From NCBI GenBank assembly GCA_016292635.1, contig JAEDIC010000007.1:1-64000 (forward strand): a stretch of DNA of 64,000 nt, given 5' to 3'. The position numbers were made by a program, and so were the translations under genes. The notes under the pieces were generated by a model. The model saw only the letters and a program-made list of their open reading frames with translations. It was not told where the DNA came from and searched no databases. The DNA comes from Clostridia bacterium (GTDB taxonomy: Bacteria; Bacillota; Clostridia; Christensenellales; CAG-138). Below, piece after piece: positions 52,021 to 61,301 of this stretch (position 1 is the first letter of the stretch; every line of letters starts with the position of its first letter).

Positions 52021-52055
52021 ACAGGGCGGGCCGCAGCGACCCGCCCTGTTATTGT
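52021..52055 (+). terminator. Rubrerythrin terminator
   Basis: ACAGGGCGGG and CCCGCCCTGT form a 10-bp stem with a 9-nt loop, then TATTGTAT. Confidence 0.8.
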
Positions 52056-52229
52056 ATACAGAAAACCACGCTTACATGGTTAGGTCTTTATGGCGTCATT
52101 GCGGAAAACAACAATGCGTCAGCGAAGGAGGATTAATCATACGGATGCTTGAAGATATTGCCGGACGCATTACAGCGTCTGTGAAGATTGTCTATATCTA
52201 CCCTTCATGATTTAACGCAAATCTAATCA

Positions 52230-52258
52230 TTGTTTTTCCAGCACAGGAGGCATATAAT
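52230..52258 (+). promoter_or_regulatory. Promoter of the RpiR regulator gene
   Basis: TTGTTT (52230-52235), 17 bp and TATAAT (52253-52258), giving a leader of about 150 nt. The 52056-52229 gap before it holds a 21-codon frame at 52145-52210 behind AAGGAGG that may or may not be translated. The leader contains AGGTAAAAAACCT and a GGGGCTTTTTTT tract but no family I recognise. Confidence 0.5.
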
Positions 52259-52416
52259 ACAAACAGATAAGCTGCGAGAACGGCCGGCAGTTAATTGTTT
52301 TCAGGTAAAAAACCTCAACCTTAGCACCAACGGGGCTTTTTTTCATTTGCTTTTCCGGAGAGAATGACAACTACCTTATAGAAAGGAGACGGCGAATTCT
52401 CCATTCCTTGCAGGGT

Positions 52417-53319
52417 ATGGGCTCAACGCCGAGAATAATGAATGGTTTAAGCTATCCGTCAGACCAGGCGAACAAGCTGATCGTAAAGATTAAATTTGCC
52501 TTGCCGACGCTGCCAAAGATTGAGAAGCGTGCATCGGAATATATACTGAACAACGCAGCGAGAGTAGGGGAGATGACGCTTGCGGAGCTTTCTGCAAGCT
52601 CTAAAAGCAGCCAAACCTCTATTATGCGGCTGTGCCGGAGGCTTGGCTTAGACGGTTATGCGGAGTTGAAATCAATTTTAAAGCACTACTCTGACGAAAG
52701 CGACGGCGACAATGCGTCTAACCCTCAGGGGATCCGGCCTGAGGATTCAATGAAAAGCATTTTGAAGAAGGTGTTTTGCTGCAATATACAAACTCTTAAC
52801 GATACTCTCACATTGGCAACCGAGGGATATGATGAAGCGCTGCAGGCGCTTATGAACGCAGAGCACATATGCTTTTTTGCCATAGGTGATGCCGCCGTAC
52901 CCTGCATGCTGGCACAGAACAAGTTCATGAAGCTTGGGATACCCTGTTATGTGAATACGGATCCTGACATGCAGATCATAAGCGCATCTATTCTTGGAGA
53001 AAAAGATGTGGCCATTGCGATATCGCATACTGGCAAATCCAAATCTGTGGTAGAGGCGATGCGCATTGCTGCGCAAAGGGGCGCAACCACCATAGGAATT
53101 ACCAAGATGGAAAAGTCGCCCATGATCAAGCACTGTGACATAGTGCTGTTTACTGCAACGGTGGACTTGTCAGAGGGCAAGGAAATAATTGCCCAAAGGA
53201 TAGCCGAGCAGGCGATAATGGAGGCGCTGTACCTTGGCTTGGTACACAAGGGGCCTGCCAGATATAAACTGTCTCTCAAAAGCGCGGCCGAAGCGCTCCA
53301 GGTAAATAAAATGCCATAG
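52417..53319 (+). CDS. RpiR/MurR-family transcriptional regulator
   Basis: About 300 residues. An N-terminal RpiR helix-turn-helix (LPKIEKRASEYILNNAARVGEM ... SQTSIMRLCRRLGLDGY, as two blocks) is joined to a SIS sugar-phosphate-binding domain (about 130-260; GEKDVAIAISHTGKSKSVVEAM). Such factors sense a phosphosugar. It sits just upstream of the pentose-type operon and probably controls it. The start is uncertain: TTG 52408, ATG 52417 and ATG 52438 are all possible, none with an ideal Shine-Dalgarno. Confidence 0.88.
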   Translation: MGSTPRIMNGLSYPSDQANKLIVKIKFALPTLPKIEKRASEYILNNAARVGEMTLAELSASSKSSQTSIMRLCRRLGLDGYAELKSILKHYSDESDGDNASNPQGIRPEDSMKSILKKVFCCNIQTLNDTLTLATEGYDEALQALMNAEHICFFAIGDAAVPCMLAQNKFMKLGIPCYVNTDPDMQIISASILGEKDVAIAISHTGKSKSVVEAMRIAAQRGATTIGITKMEKSPMIKHCDIVLFTATVDLSEGKEIIAQRIAEQAIMEALYLGLVHKGPARYKLSLKSAAEALQVNKMP

Positions 53320-53336
53320 GATAAGAGCTAAAATTG

Positions 53337-53362
53337 GCGCGGCGAAGCCGCGCTATTTTATT
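53337..53362 (+). terminator. Terminator of the RpiR gene
   Basis: GCGCGGC, loop GAA, GCCGCGC, then TATTTTATT. Confidence 0.8.
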
Positions 53363-53566
53363 GCGCCGCACATGGGGGGCAAATACACCGTTTGCAAGAA
53401 GCAAGACGGAAGCAAATAAGGAATTTACACCGTTTTGATTATATAAAACAGTGCAAATTAATGAGGCACCTATTTGGGATGAGAACTTCAGCTTCCAGAG
53501 CTTCAGTGATATAACGCCAAATATTCAAGGTATTTCGCCATAAAATGCATGAAATAAAAAATACTA

Positions 53567-53652
53567 TTGACAATATGCGACAAGGGTTTTATTATAATAC
53601 TAAAAAGAATATAGAAAAATTGCACCGAATTAACAAATAAAAAATGGTGCAA
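53567..53652 (+). promoter_or_regulatory. Promoter and inverted repeat before the pentose-type operon
   Basis: TTGACA (53567-53572), 17 bp and TATTAT (53590-53595). Downstream, TTGCACC (53620-53626) and GGTGCAA (53646-53652) are exact inverted repeats 19 bp apart, a candidate RpiR or other repressor site. Upstream in the same 53363-53717 gap, TACACCGTTT occurs twice (about 53388 and 53428). No gene is seen in the gap. Confidence 0.55.
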
Positions 53653-53717
53653 AATGCCAATGTTTTAAACATTTTATCAAATTAACAATTTAACAGGAAG
53701 GATCGGAGTAGGGCTAT

Positions 53718-55247
53718 ATGTCCAATAAGGCAAAACACCGGGAAGAAGACCGAATAATACTGTGCTTGGAAAACATAGCAAAGTCCTTTGGTGTTACCAG
53801 GGCATTGGACGGCGTGGATTTTGATGTGCGCGCAGGCGAGATTCACGCCATACTTGGTCAAAACGGGGCGGGTAAGTCCACACTGGTAAAAATTCTGGAC
53901 AGCAGCATTGCCGAATTCGAAGGGAAGGTCTCTTTTCGCGGTGAAGAGGTACCACACAGGGCAATGAAGGAATTCTTCCGGGGAAAACTGGGAGTGGTTC
54001 ATCAGGAATTCCCGCTAATCCCCCATCTGAGCGTGGCGGAGAATATTTATCTGGGCGAGTTTCCTCGTACTCGTGCCAGGGGGATCGACTGGGGAAAAGT
54101 GTATTCCTCCTCCGATGAGCTGTTGAATACCCTTGATATTTCCATAGATTCAAAAACTGTGGTGAAGGACTTGAGCGCGGGCGAGAGACAGCTGGTTTCC
54201 ATAGCTAGGGCGTTGGCAAAAAATCCGGAGATACTGGTTTTTGATGAGGCCACCTCCACGCTGACCGAAAATGAAGTAAATATTGTCTTTTCCCTGTTGG
54301 AAAAGCTTAGGGTAAATGGAACGGGAATAGTTTTTATTTCCCATAAAATCGAAGAAATAATGAGCCTGGCTGATCGGGTGACCATACTCCGAGACGGCAA
54401 ATCGGTGGCAACGCGAAGCACCAAGGAAATCAGTCGTACAGAGATGATACAGTTTATGGCCGGACGCGATGTGAGCGAGCAATTTCCGGCCAGAACAACA
54501 TACGAGGGCGAAGAGGTGCTGCGGGTCGAGAACCTGTCCGGAACCGCGTTTAAAGACTGCAGCTTTGCTGTTAGGCGAGGCGAAGTGCTTGGACTTGCTG
54601 GTCTGGTGGGGTCCGGAAGGCCGGAATTGCTGAAAACAATATTCGGCGCCATGAAGGCTACCGGCGGAGATGTGTATCTTAACGGTAATAAAGTAATTAT
54701 AAAGCGGCCTTTGGATGCAATAGAAAAAAATGTTTATTTTATCCCTTCAGACAGGCGGAAAGAATGTGTTTTTCATGAATTGTCCATCAGGGACAACCTT
54801 ACAATTGCGCTCATAAGAAACTATTGTAAGTGGGGCCTGATAAATCACAAAAAAGAAGAACAGATAACAAACGAATATATAGAAAAGTTACAGATAAAAA
54901 CCACCGGCGCCTCTCAGCAGATCAAGCAGCTGAGCGGCGGCAACCAGCAGAAGGTCATAATTTCCAGATGGCTATCGGGAAATGGAGAGGTGTTCCTTTT
55001 TGATGAACCTACACGGGGCCTGGATGTTGGCGTCAAGTACGATGTGTACCGCCTGATCAATAAGATAAAAGAGGCCGGGGGCGCAGTGGTGATGCTCTCA
55101 TCCGAGCTTCCGGAGCTTATGGCTTTGAGCGACAGAATACTGGTTATGTATGAAGGCGAGATAGTCGCCCAAATGGTCAATGAAGGATTGACTCAGGAAA
55201 ACGTGCTGGAAGCCATGATGAACCAGACCAGACACTCACAGAATTGA
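53718..55247 (+). CDS. Ribose-type sugar ABC transporter, ATP-binding protein
   Basis: 509 residues with tandem ABC domains as in RbsA. N-terminal Walker A is GQNGAGKST, signature LSAGERQLVSIARAL, Walker B LVFDEATSTL (the usual DEPT is DEAT here). The C-terminal domain has LSGGNQQKVIISRWL and FLFDEPTRGLD. It energises uptake of the sugar bound by the lipoprotein two genes on. GGAAGGATCGGAG lies before the ATG. First gene of an eight-gene operon. Confidence 0.93.
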   Translation: MSNKAKHREEDRIILCLENIAKSFGVTRALDGVDFDVRAGEIHAILGQNGAGKSTLVKILDSSIAEFEGKVSFRGEEVPHRAMKEFFRGKLGVVHQEFPLIPHLSVAENIYLGEFPRTRARGIDWGKVYSSSDELLNTLDISIDSKTVVKDLSAGERQLVSIARALAKNPEILVFDEATSTLTENEVNIVFSLLEKLRVNGTGIVFISHKIEEIMSLADRVTILRDGKSVATRSTKEISRTEMIQFMAGRDVSEQFPARTTYEGEEVLRVENLSGTAFKDCSFAVRRGEVLGLAGLVGSGRPELLKTIFGAMKATGGDVYLNGNKVIIKRPLDAIEKNVYFIPSDRRKECVFHELSIRDNLTIALIRNYCKWGLINHKKEEQITNEYIEKLQIKTTGASQQIKQLSGGNQQKVIISRWLSGNGEVFLFDEPTRGLDVGVKYDVYRLINKIKEAGGAVVMLSSELPELMALSDRILVMYEGEIVAQMVNEGLTQENVLEAMMNQTRHSQN

Positions 55248-55260
55248 TTTGGAGGATAAT

Positions 55261-56205
55261 ATGAGCTCTGTCAGCAAAATTAAAAAATTTGTTAATTCAC
55301 AGCGTATTCTGCTCATTCTTATCGCGATGGCGCTCATCATGAGCCTGCTTATCGAAAACTTCGCCACCGTGGGTAATATTATGACGATTGCTCGGCAGGT
55401 GTCGGTTTACGGAATAATCGCAGTTGGCATGACGTTTGTGATAATGACCGGCGGGATTGATATTTCGGTAGGATCGACAGTGGCGCTGGGAGGCGTGGTG
55501 GCCAGCATGGCTGACTTGGCTGGATGTCCGCTGATAATCAGCATATTTATTGCTATATTGTTTGGCCTGGCAGCTGGAGCGATAAACGGTTTTCTTATTG
55601 CTTACTGCAAAATGCTCCCTTTTGTAGCTACCTTGGGTATGCTCAACGTAATACGGGCAGCGTCGCTCATAATAACCAACGGCTCTGCCCTGTACGGAAT
55701 GTCTGATTCCTTTCTCAAGCTTTCGGCGGGATACCTATGGGGTGTTATTCCTTACCCGGTGGTAATTATGCTTGCGGTGTTTCTCCTTGGCGGAATACTT
55801 ATAAAGCATTTCAGCCTTGGCCGGTTTTTCCTGGCAGTGGGAGGGAATGAGGAATCTGCACGCTTGGCAGGAGTAAATACCCGCAGGGTTAAACTATCCG
55901 CATATGTAATAGCCGGCGGACTTACCGCGATTTCCGGCGTACTGCTTGCCTCCCGTTTGGGAACAGCTCAGCCCAGCACGGGCTCAGGTTATGAGCAGGT
56001 GGTAATAGCAAGCGTCGTCATCGGCGGCACCTCACTGCTTGGCGGTACCGGAAGCATGATAGGTACCTTGTGGGGGACTCTGATACTGGGCCTTGTTAGC
56101 AGCGCGCTGAATCAGTTGGGCGTACAGCAGTTTTATCAGACATTGGTTACCGGCCTTATCGTTATTATAGCGGTACTATTTGACGTGCTGAAAAAGGATA
56201 GATAA
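55261..56205 (+). CDS. Ribose-type sugar ABC transporter, permease
   Basis: 314 residues, RbsC-like, with about nine membrane segments and the conserved MTGGIDISVGSTVALGGV motif and ARLAGVNTRRVKLSAYVI coupling loop. It starts 13 bp after the ATPase gene behind GGAGG (ATG at 55261; an in-frame start at 55249 includes the Shine-Dalgarno). Confidence 0.93.
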   Translation: MSSVSKIKKFVNSQRILLILIAMALIMSLLIENFATVGNIMTIARQVSVYGIIAVGMTFVIMTGGIDISVGSTVALGGVVASMADLAGCPLIISIFIAILFGLAAGAINGFLIAYCKMLPFVATLGMLNVIRAASLIITNGSALYGMSDSFLKLSAGYLWGVIPYPVVIMLAVFLLGGILIKHFSLGRFFLAVGGNEESARLAGVNTRRVKLSAYVIAGGLTAISGVLLASRLGTAQPSTGSGYEQVVIASVVIGGTSLLGGTGSMIGTLWGTLILGLVSSALNQLGVQQFYQTLVTGLIVIIAVLFDVLKKDR

Positions 56206-56261
56206 GTTTTGCGCACCACAGTGGCGCAAAAGATAATAAATAAAAACAAAGGAGAAAGACG

Positions 56262-57284
56262 ATGAAAAAACTGATTGCTATGGTTCTGGTTCTTTGCTTT
56301 ACGCTCGCCATGTTTGCAGGCTGCGCAGCTCCTGCTGAGGAAGCTCCTGCTGCGCCGGAGACAGCACCCGAAGCCGAAGCTGTTCCCGAAGCGGAAGGGG
56401 CCAAGGAGGCTTCTGATGTTAAGGTGGCCGTTATCCTTAAGTCTTTGACGAATTCCTTCTGGATGATGGCAAAGAGCGCGGCGGAAGCCAAGGCGGAAGA
56501 GCTTGGCGTCACCGTTGAAGTATTTGCTATAACTGAAGAAACGGATTACCAAGGACAGGTAAATACCATAGAGGACTGCGTAAATAAGGGTTTTGATGTT
56601 ATCGCAATAGTTCCTGCAGACAGCAATGCAGTAGTTCCCGCCTGCAAGGCTGCGGTTGAGGCCGGCGTTGACGTTATCGCAATCGACACCGCTCTGGGCG
56701 AGGATGGCGTTGCTTGCAGCTACATCGGCAGTGATAACGTTGCGGGCGGCAAGATGGCTGCTGAGTACGTTATAAGTCAGGTGGGTACCGAGGGCGCAAT
56801 CGCCGTGATTCGCGGCAGCGAGGCTCAGACCGTTGAAATCCAGCGCTACACTGGCTTCTCCGATGAAATTGCTGCTTCCTCCAAGCTGGAGATTGTAGCC
56901 GAAGCTTATGCCAACTGGTCCGCCGACGAGGCTGCAAAAGTGATGGAAGACTTCCTGGCAGCTCATCCCGAGATAAAGGCAGTTTTCTGCGAGAGCGACA
57001 TGATGGTAATTGGCGCATCCCAGATCGCCAGGGCTGCCGGTCGTGACGACATCGTATTTGTAGGCCTGGACGGCACTGTTGACGCCCTGCGCTATGTGCA
57101 AAACGGCACCATCAACGCTGACGTTGCACAGCGCCCTGACCTGATGGGCGAATTTGCCGTAGAGTATGGTATGAAGCTCGCTATGGGCGAGGAAATTGAC
57201 GAGGTCCTTGTAACTCCGATGGATCTTGCAACATCTGATACTGTGGACGAACTGGTGGCGCTTTGGGAGGCCGTAGGCTTCTAA
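56262..57284 (+). CDS. Ribose-type sugar-binding lipoprotein
   Basis: 340 residues. Signal peptide with lipobox FAGC (Cys21), acidic Pro/Ala/Glu linker (about 22-50), then a type I periplasmic-binding fold of the RbsB/XylF group (VAVILKSLTNSFWMMAKSAAE; VPADSNAVVPACKAAVEAGV; VAQRPDLMGEFAVEYGM). Binds a monosaccharide; given the downstream enzymes, D-lyxose, D-apiose or a related pentose is possible. A stable hairpin follows, probably raising its mRNA level. Confidence 0.92.
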   Translation: MKKLIAMVLVLCFTLAMFAGCAAPAEEAPAAPETAPEAEAVPEAEGAKEASDVKVAVILKSLTNSFWMMAKSAAEAKAEELGVTVEVFAITEETDYQGQVNTIEDCVNKGFDVIAIVPADSNAVVPACKAAVEAGVDVIAIDTALGEDGVACSYIGSDNVAGGKMAAEYVISQVGTEGAIAVIRGSEAQTVEIQRYTGFSDEIAASSKLEIVAEAYANWSADEAAKVMEDFLAAHPEIKAVFCESDMMVIGASQIARAAGRDDIVFVGLDGTVDALRYVQNGTINADVAQRPDLMGEFAVEYGMKLAMGEEIDEVLVTPMDLATSDTVDELVALWEAVGF

Positions 57285-57310
57285 TCCAACCGGTTGTTCT
57301 GAACAAGTTC

Positions 57311-57339
57311 CTGCCTGGAAAGCTTTGCTTTCCAGGCAG
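57311..57339 (+). terminator. Stable hairpin after the sugar-binding protein gene
   Basis: CTGCCTGGAAAGC and GCTTTCCAGGCAG form a 13-bp stem with a TTT loop. No T-run follows, so it more likely protects the upstream mRNA 3' end than terminates fully. Confidence 0.6.
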
Positions 57340-57364
57340 GCAATGAATATCTTAGGAGATAAAT

Positions 57365-57892
57365 ATGATAAGCAGAGAAGAATACGAAGCAAGTAAAGCG
57401 AGAGCGTTGGATTTCCTCGAAAACAAAGCGAAGATAGTGGTTAACGACAAGGAAAAGGCTGAGTTTGAGGTTGCAGACTTTGGCTTGGGTAGATTGGATG
57501 ACTTCGGTGTTCAGCTTATAATTATGGTCAACACCGATAGGGTCAGCGCCAAGGAAGTTGTGATATTCCCCGGTCAGATTTGCCCTCAGCATTATCATCC
57601 GATCGATCCCGGCAAGGAGGAGACTTTCCGGTGCCGCTGGGGCCAGATGTATCTATATGTTGAAGGCGAACCTACCCTTAATCCCGTGGCAAAGGTTCCG
57701 GAAGATAAGAAAGATTGCTTCACCGTATGGCATGAGGTGATCCTCAATCCCGGCGAGTGCTACACCGTGCTGCAGGGGACAAAGCACTGGTTCCAGGCGG
57801 GTCCTGAGGGTGCGGTATTCTCTGAGTTTGGAACGCACAACAACGACGCTACGGATGTGTTCGACGATCCGGAGATCAAAAGACTTCCCTAA
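57365..57892 (+). CDS. D-lyxose ketol-isomerase family cupin
   Basis: 175 residues, a single cupin fold. The metal site is QHYHP (75-79) with KEE (84-86) and a later His141 in GTKHWFQAG. The family isomerises D-lyxose to D-xylulose and D-mannose to D-fructose. The operon also holds an FGGY kinase and a split transketolase, which would take the ketose onward. D-apiose to D-apulose is a possible alternative substrate. TTAGGAG lies before the ATG. Confidence 0.85.
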   Translation: MISREEYEASKARALDFLENKAKIVVNDKEKAEFEVADFGLGRLDDFGVQLIIMVNTDRVSAKEVVIFPGQICPQHYHPIDPGKEETFRCRWGQMYLYVEGEPTLNPVAKVPEDKKDCFTVWHEVILNPGECYTVLQGTKHWFQAGPEGAVFSEFGTHNNDATDVFDDPEIKRLP

Positions 57893-57947
57893 TAGCAAAA
57901 GGGCAAATGGTGAATTGATCCGTGGAAAGAATTGAGGAGTAGACATA

Positions 57948-58889
57948 ATGGTAAGGTCATTCAGAGATGCGCTGTCCGAAGCATTGAACGCTGAAGTGGA
58001 ACGCGATGATAAGATAATGGTTTTGACGGCCGATGTAGCAAGAGCAGTAAGGATAGACAACTTTTTAAAAAAGCACGAAGCTAATTATGTTTCCTGCGGT
58101 ATTGCGGAAGCCAATTTGATAGGCGTGGCTGCAGGGCTGGCCTCTGTAGGGTTAGAACCAGTTATCGTAGGCTTTTCAATGTTTATTGCTGAAAAGCCGT
58201 TTGAGCAAATAAGGAATATCGTTGCATATCCTGGGTTCAATGTTAAGATAATTGCTACGCATGGCGGCTTGTGCGTAGGACAGGATGGCGCTACCCATCA
58301 GGCGCTGGAAGACCTTGCCATTATGAGGCTGATGCCCAAGATGTCGGTAATGACGGCCTGTGACGTGCCACAGACAAAGGGAATGATTCACGAAATATGC
58401 CGACATACCGGACCGGTATACCTGCGCTTGGGACGTGACAGAGCCTTGGATATTTACGAAGAGGAAGCTGCCGGCACAAGAATCGGCGGCGCGGATCTTC
58501 TTCGCGATGGCGTGGACGTGGTAATAATTGCAGCAGGGCTAATGGTGGAAAATGCCATGGCTGCGGCGAATGAACTGAAAAAGCACAGCATAAATGCTGC
58601 GGTCATAAACGCTTACAGTATAAAGCCGCTATGTAAAGAGCTTATAGAAAAGTATCTTAAGATTTGCGGATGTGCCGTTACCGCAGAGGATCATCAGATA
58701 GCTTGCGGCCTTGGCGGCGCAGTCTGCGAACTGGCTGGCGAAGTATGCCCCGTGCCCATAGAGCGCGTGGGGGTTAAGGATACATTTGGGGAGTCCGGCG
58801 ATCAAAATCGGCTGTATGAGAAATACGGCCTGAATTCGGACAGCATAGTAGACGCAGCGCTTAAAGCATATAAAAGGAAAAAGGGATAA
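57948..58889 (+). CDS. Transketolase, C-terminal subunit
   Basis: 313 residues: pyrimidine-binding domain (about 1-170; SCGIAEANLIGVAAGLASVG and THGGLCVGQDGATHQALEDLA) and C-terminal domain (about 180-313). Acts with the next gene, which brings the TPP phosphate site, so the two form one split transketolase. Unusually the C-terminal half is encoded first. The natural ketose donor is unknown; xylulose 5-phosphate or apulose 4-phosphate are candidates. Confidence 0.92.
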   Translation: MVRSFRDALSEALNAEVERDDKIMVLTADVARAVRIDNFLKKHEANYVSCGIAEANLIGVAAGLASVGLEPVIVGFSMFIAEKPFEQIRNIVAYPGFNVKIIATHGGLCVGQDGATHQALEDLAIMRLMPKMSVMTACDVPQTKGMIHEICRHTGPVYLRLGRDRALDIYEEEAAGTRIGGADLLRDGVDVVIIAAGLMVENAMAAANELKKHSINAAVINAYSIKPLCKELIEKYLKICGCAVTAEDHQIACGLGGAVCELAGEVCPVPIERVGVKDTFGESGDQNRLYEKYGLNSDSIVDAALKAYKRKKG

Positions 58890-58891
58890 GA

Positions 58892-59707
58892 ATGGCCGTG
58901 TATTCTATAAAAGATCTTGAACTGAAAGCAAAACAAATACGCCGCACTGTTGTGGATATGATATACAATGCAAAATCGGGACACTTGGGCGGCTCCCTGT
59001 CTATGGTGGATATGCTGGTAGCGCTGTATTACGCAAAGCTAAACGTGGATCCAGATAACCCCGGCTGGGAGGATAGAGACAGGTTTGTGCTGTCCAAGGG
59101 GCACACTGCCCCGGCATACTATGCCGTGTTGGCCGATAAAGGCTTTTTCCCGAAGGAGTGCCTCTATAACCAGTATAGGAGAATTGACTCAATACTTCAG
59201 GGTCATCCGGATTGCCAGAAGACACCGGGCGTGGATATGAGCGCCGGGTCACTGGGCATTGGTATGTCTGCCGCTTGCGGTATGGCCCTGGGCGCTAAAC
59301 GGCTGGGTAAGGACTTTCATACCTATGCGATAGTGGGCGACGGGGAGATGAATGAAGGAGAGATATGGGAGGCGGCGATGTTTGCGGCGTTCCACCATCT
59401 TGATAACATTACAGTTCTGATAGACAAAAACAATATGCAAAACGATGGCCTTACAAACGAGGTCATGGACATGGGCGATGTGGACGCCAAATGGCGCAGC
59501 TTTGGCTGGCAGGTGTACCATGTAAACGGCCACGACATAGCGGCCATACTTGACGCATTGAACAAGCCCAACTACGGAGCGCCTAAGGCGATCGTCTGTG
59601 ATACCTTGAAGGGAAAGGGCGTTTCGTTTATGGAAATGAATATAAGGTTCCATGGGGGATGCCCCACGGAGCAGGAATATGAACTGGCCATGAAGGAGCT
59701 GGGATAA
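58892..59707 (+). CDS. Transketolase, N-terminal (TPP-binding) subunit
   Basis: 271 residues. The TPP/Mg motif is GDGEMNEGE (149-157) ending at NN (180-181). Substrate residues are visible as SGHLGGSLSMVD, SKGHTAPAYYAVL and GVDMSAGSLGIGMSAA, and FHGGCPT near the C-terminus. It begins 2 bp after the C-terminal subunit gene. The stop TAA shares its last A with the ATG of the kinase gene. Confidence 0.93.
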   Translation: MAVYSIKDLELKAKQIRRTVVDMIYNAKSGHLGGSLSMVDMLVALYYAKLNVDPDNPGWEDRDRFVLSKGHTAPAYYAVLADKGFFPKECLYNQYRRIDSILQGHPDCQKTPGVDMSAGSLGIGMSAACGMALGAKRLGKDFHTYAIVGDGEMNEGEIWEAAMFAAFHHLDNITVLIDKNNMQNDGLTNEVMDMGDVDAKWRSFGWQVYHVNGHDIAAILDALNKPNYGAPKAIVCDTLKGKGVSFMEMNIRFHGGCPTEQEYELAMKELG

Positions 59708-61263
59708 TGAGCGCTGAATATTTTATCGGGGCGGATATAGGCACCTCCGGAACCAAGGCCGTATTGTGCGGTATTGACGGGAAAGTACGCGCAGAGGCTC
59801 TTGAGGAATATGGACTGAGTACTCCCAATCCCGCATGGGCAGAGCAGGACGCTTCCTATTACCTGGGTGCTGCTAACCGTGTGATTGTGCGGGTGGTAAG
59901 AGAGAGCGGCGTTGAGCCCAGGGAAGTAAAGGGAATGTGCATAAGCGGCCTATACGGTGGGAGCGGTATACCCTTGAACAGCCAGATGGAGCCGATTTAC
60001 CCTTGTATAATATGGATGGACAGGCGGGCTGACGAGGAATGCCGGCAGGTGCGAAAGCTCGTTCCAGACGAGGAGATATTTGATATCACCGGGAATGGGA
60101 TAGACCCGTACTTTGGCTTTGCAAAAATGCTTTGGCTCAAGAACAACAGGCCTGATATATGGGCAAAAACGCATATGTTCCTTGCCCCGAATCATTATGT
60201 GATATACAAGTACACAGGCAATGCGGTGATCGACTATACTTCAGCCGGCAATCTGGGCGGAATATACGACATGCACAATCATTGCTGGTCGGATACCATG
60301 CTCGACAGGCTGGGCATACCAAAGGACAAGCTCCCTCAAAAGATGCTGGCCCCTCAAGATATTGCTGGAGTACTTACCCGTGAAGCAGCTGAGTGCCTTG
60401 GATTGTGGGAAGGAATGCCGGTTTGTGCGGGGTGCATAGACTGCTTGGCCTCTACCCTGGCCACTGGCGCGCTCTATGACGGGCAACATGTGGCCATAAT
60501 AAGCACATCAATAAACTGGGGAGTTATACATTCTGAATTCCCTGCTAACCCGGAGTATATCTCCATGCCCTATTCGAAGGAACCGCGGCGAATGATCTAT
60601 ACCTACGGCGGGGCGTCTACAGCAGGGGCGCTTTTACGATGGTTCAGGGATGACGTAGTTCCGTTTATACCGGACGCTGACGGGAGGCCTATAAGGTCAG
60701 ACTATAAGAGGCTGGATTCCCTTGCTGAGCGCATTTCACCCGGCAGCGATGGTCTGCTTATACTGCCGTATTTTATGGGCGAACGCAGTCCCATATGGGA
60801 TACAAAGGCAAGGGGAACCGTACTGGGGCTTACTCTAAAGCATTCTTATGCGCACATATACAGAGCATTGCTGGAGGCGGTTGCTTATTCCTTGCGTCAT
60901 ATAATGGAAACGTCCAACGTGGATGTTTCTGCAAATTCAAGCTGCGTTCTCATAGGCGGCGCTTCGCGCTCACCGCTCTGGCGGCAGATATTTGCAGATG
61001 TGACCGGAGTGCCCATACTATACTCCAAGGAAAACGTGGAGGCACCACTGGGCGACGCGCTGCTGGCGGCCATGGGGACAGGCTGCGCTGAGAGCTTTGA
61101 TCTTATCAAAGAGTGGGTCAAATTTGAAAACCTGGTACAGCCGAATCCGGAGAATCACGATCGGTATACAAGACTTTTTGAACTCTACAAAAAAGTATAT
61201 ACATCCCTTAAGTGCAACATGCATGAGCTGACAGATATCTGCAGCGGAGAAATTGAACGCTGA
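59707..61263 (+). CDS. FGGY-family pentulose kinase
   Basis: 518 residues. IGADIGTSGTKAVLCG at the N-terminus is the phosphate-binding part of the actin-like fold; the probable catalytic base is Asp245 in CAGCIDCLAST. C-terminal GGASRSPLWRQIFADVTGVPI contacts ATP. The CIDCLAS segment differs from the GGGDAAAGAVG of classical xylulokinases, so the substrate may be another ketose such as apulose or ribulose. Coupled to the transketolase subunit by a one-base overlap. Confidence 0.88.
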   Translation: MSAEYFIGADIGTSGTKAVLCGIDGKVRAEALEEYGLSTPNPAWAEQDASYYLGAANRVIVRVVRESGVEPREVKGMCISGLYGGSGIPLNSQMEPIYPCIIWMDRRADEECRQVRKLVPDEEIFDITGNGIDPYFGFAKMLWLKNNRPDIWAKTHMFLAPNHYVIYKYTGNAVIDYTSAGNLGGIYDMHNHCWSDTMLDRLGIPKDKLPQKMLAPQDIAGVLTREAAECLGLWEGMPVCAGCIDCLASTLATGALYDGQHVAIISTSINWGVIHSEFPANPEYISMPYSKEPRRMIYTYGGASTAGALLRWFRDDVVPFIPDADGRPIRSDYKRLDSLAERISPGSDGLLILPYFMGERSPIWDTKARGTVLGLTLKHSYAHIYRALLEAVAYSLRHIMETSNVDVSANSSCVLIGGASRSPLWRQIFADVTGVPILYSKENVEAPLGDALLAAMGTGCAESFDLIKEWVKFENLVQPNPENHDRYTRLFELYKKVYTSLKCNMHELTDICSGEIER

Positions 61264-61301
61264 CCTGATTTACCTGCTTAACTTGAAAGGAGAGGGCATA
61301 A

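Noticed and set aside
52145..52210. 21-codon frame behind AAGGAGG after rubrerythrin, as a leader peptide
   Set aside because: Spacing to the ATG is long, there is no run of regulatory codons, and the promoter for the regulator lies downstream of it.
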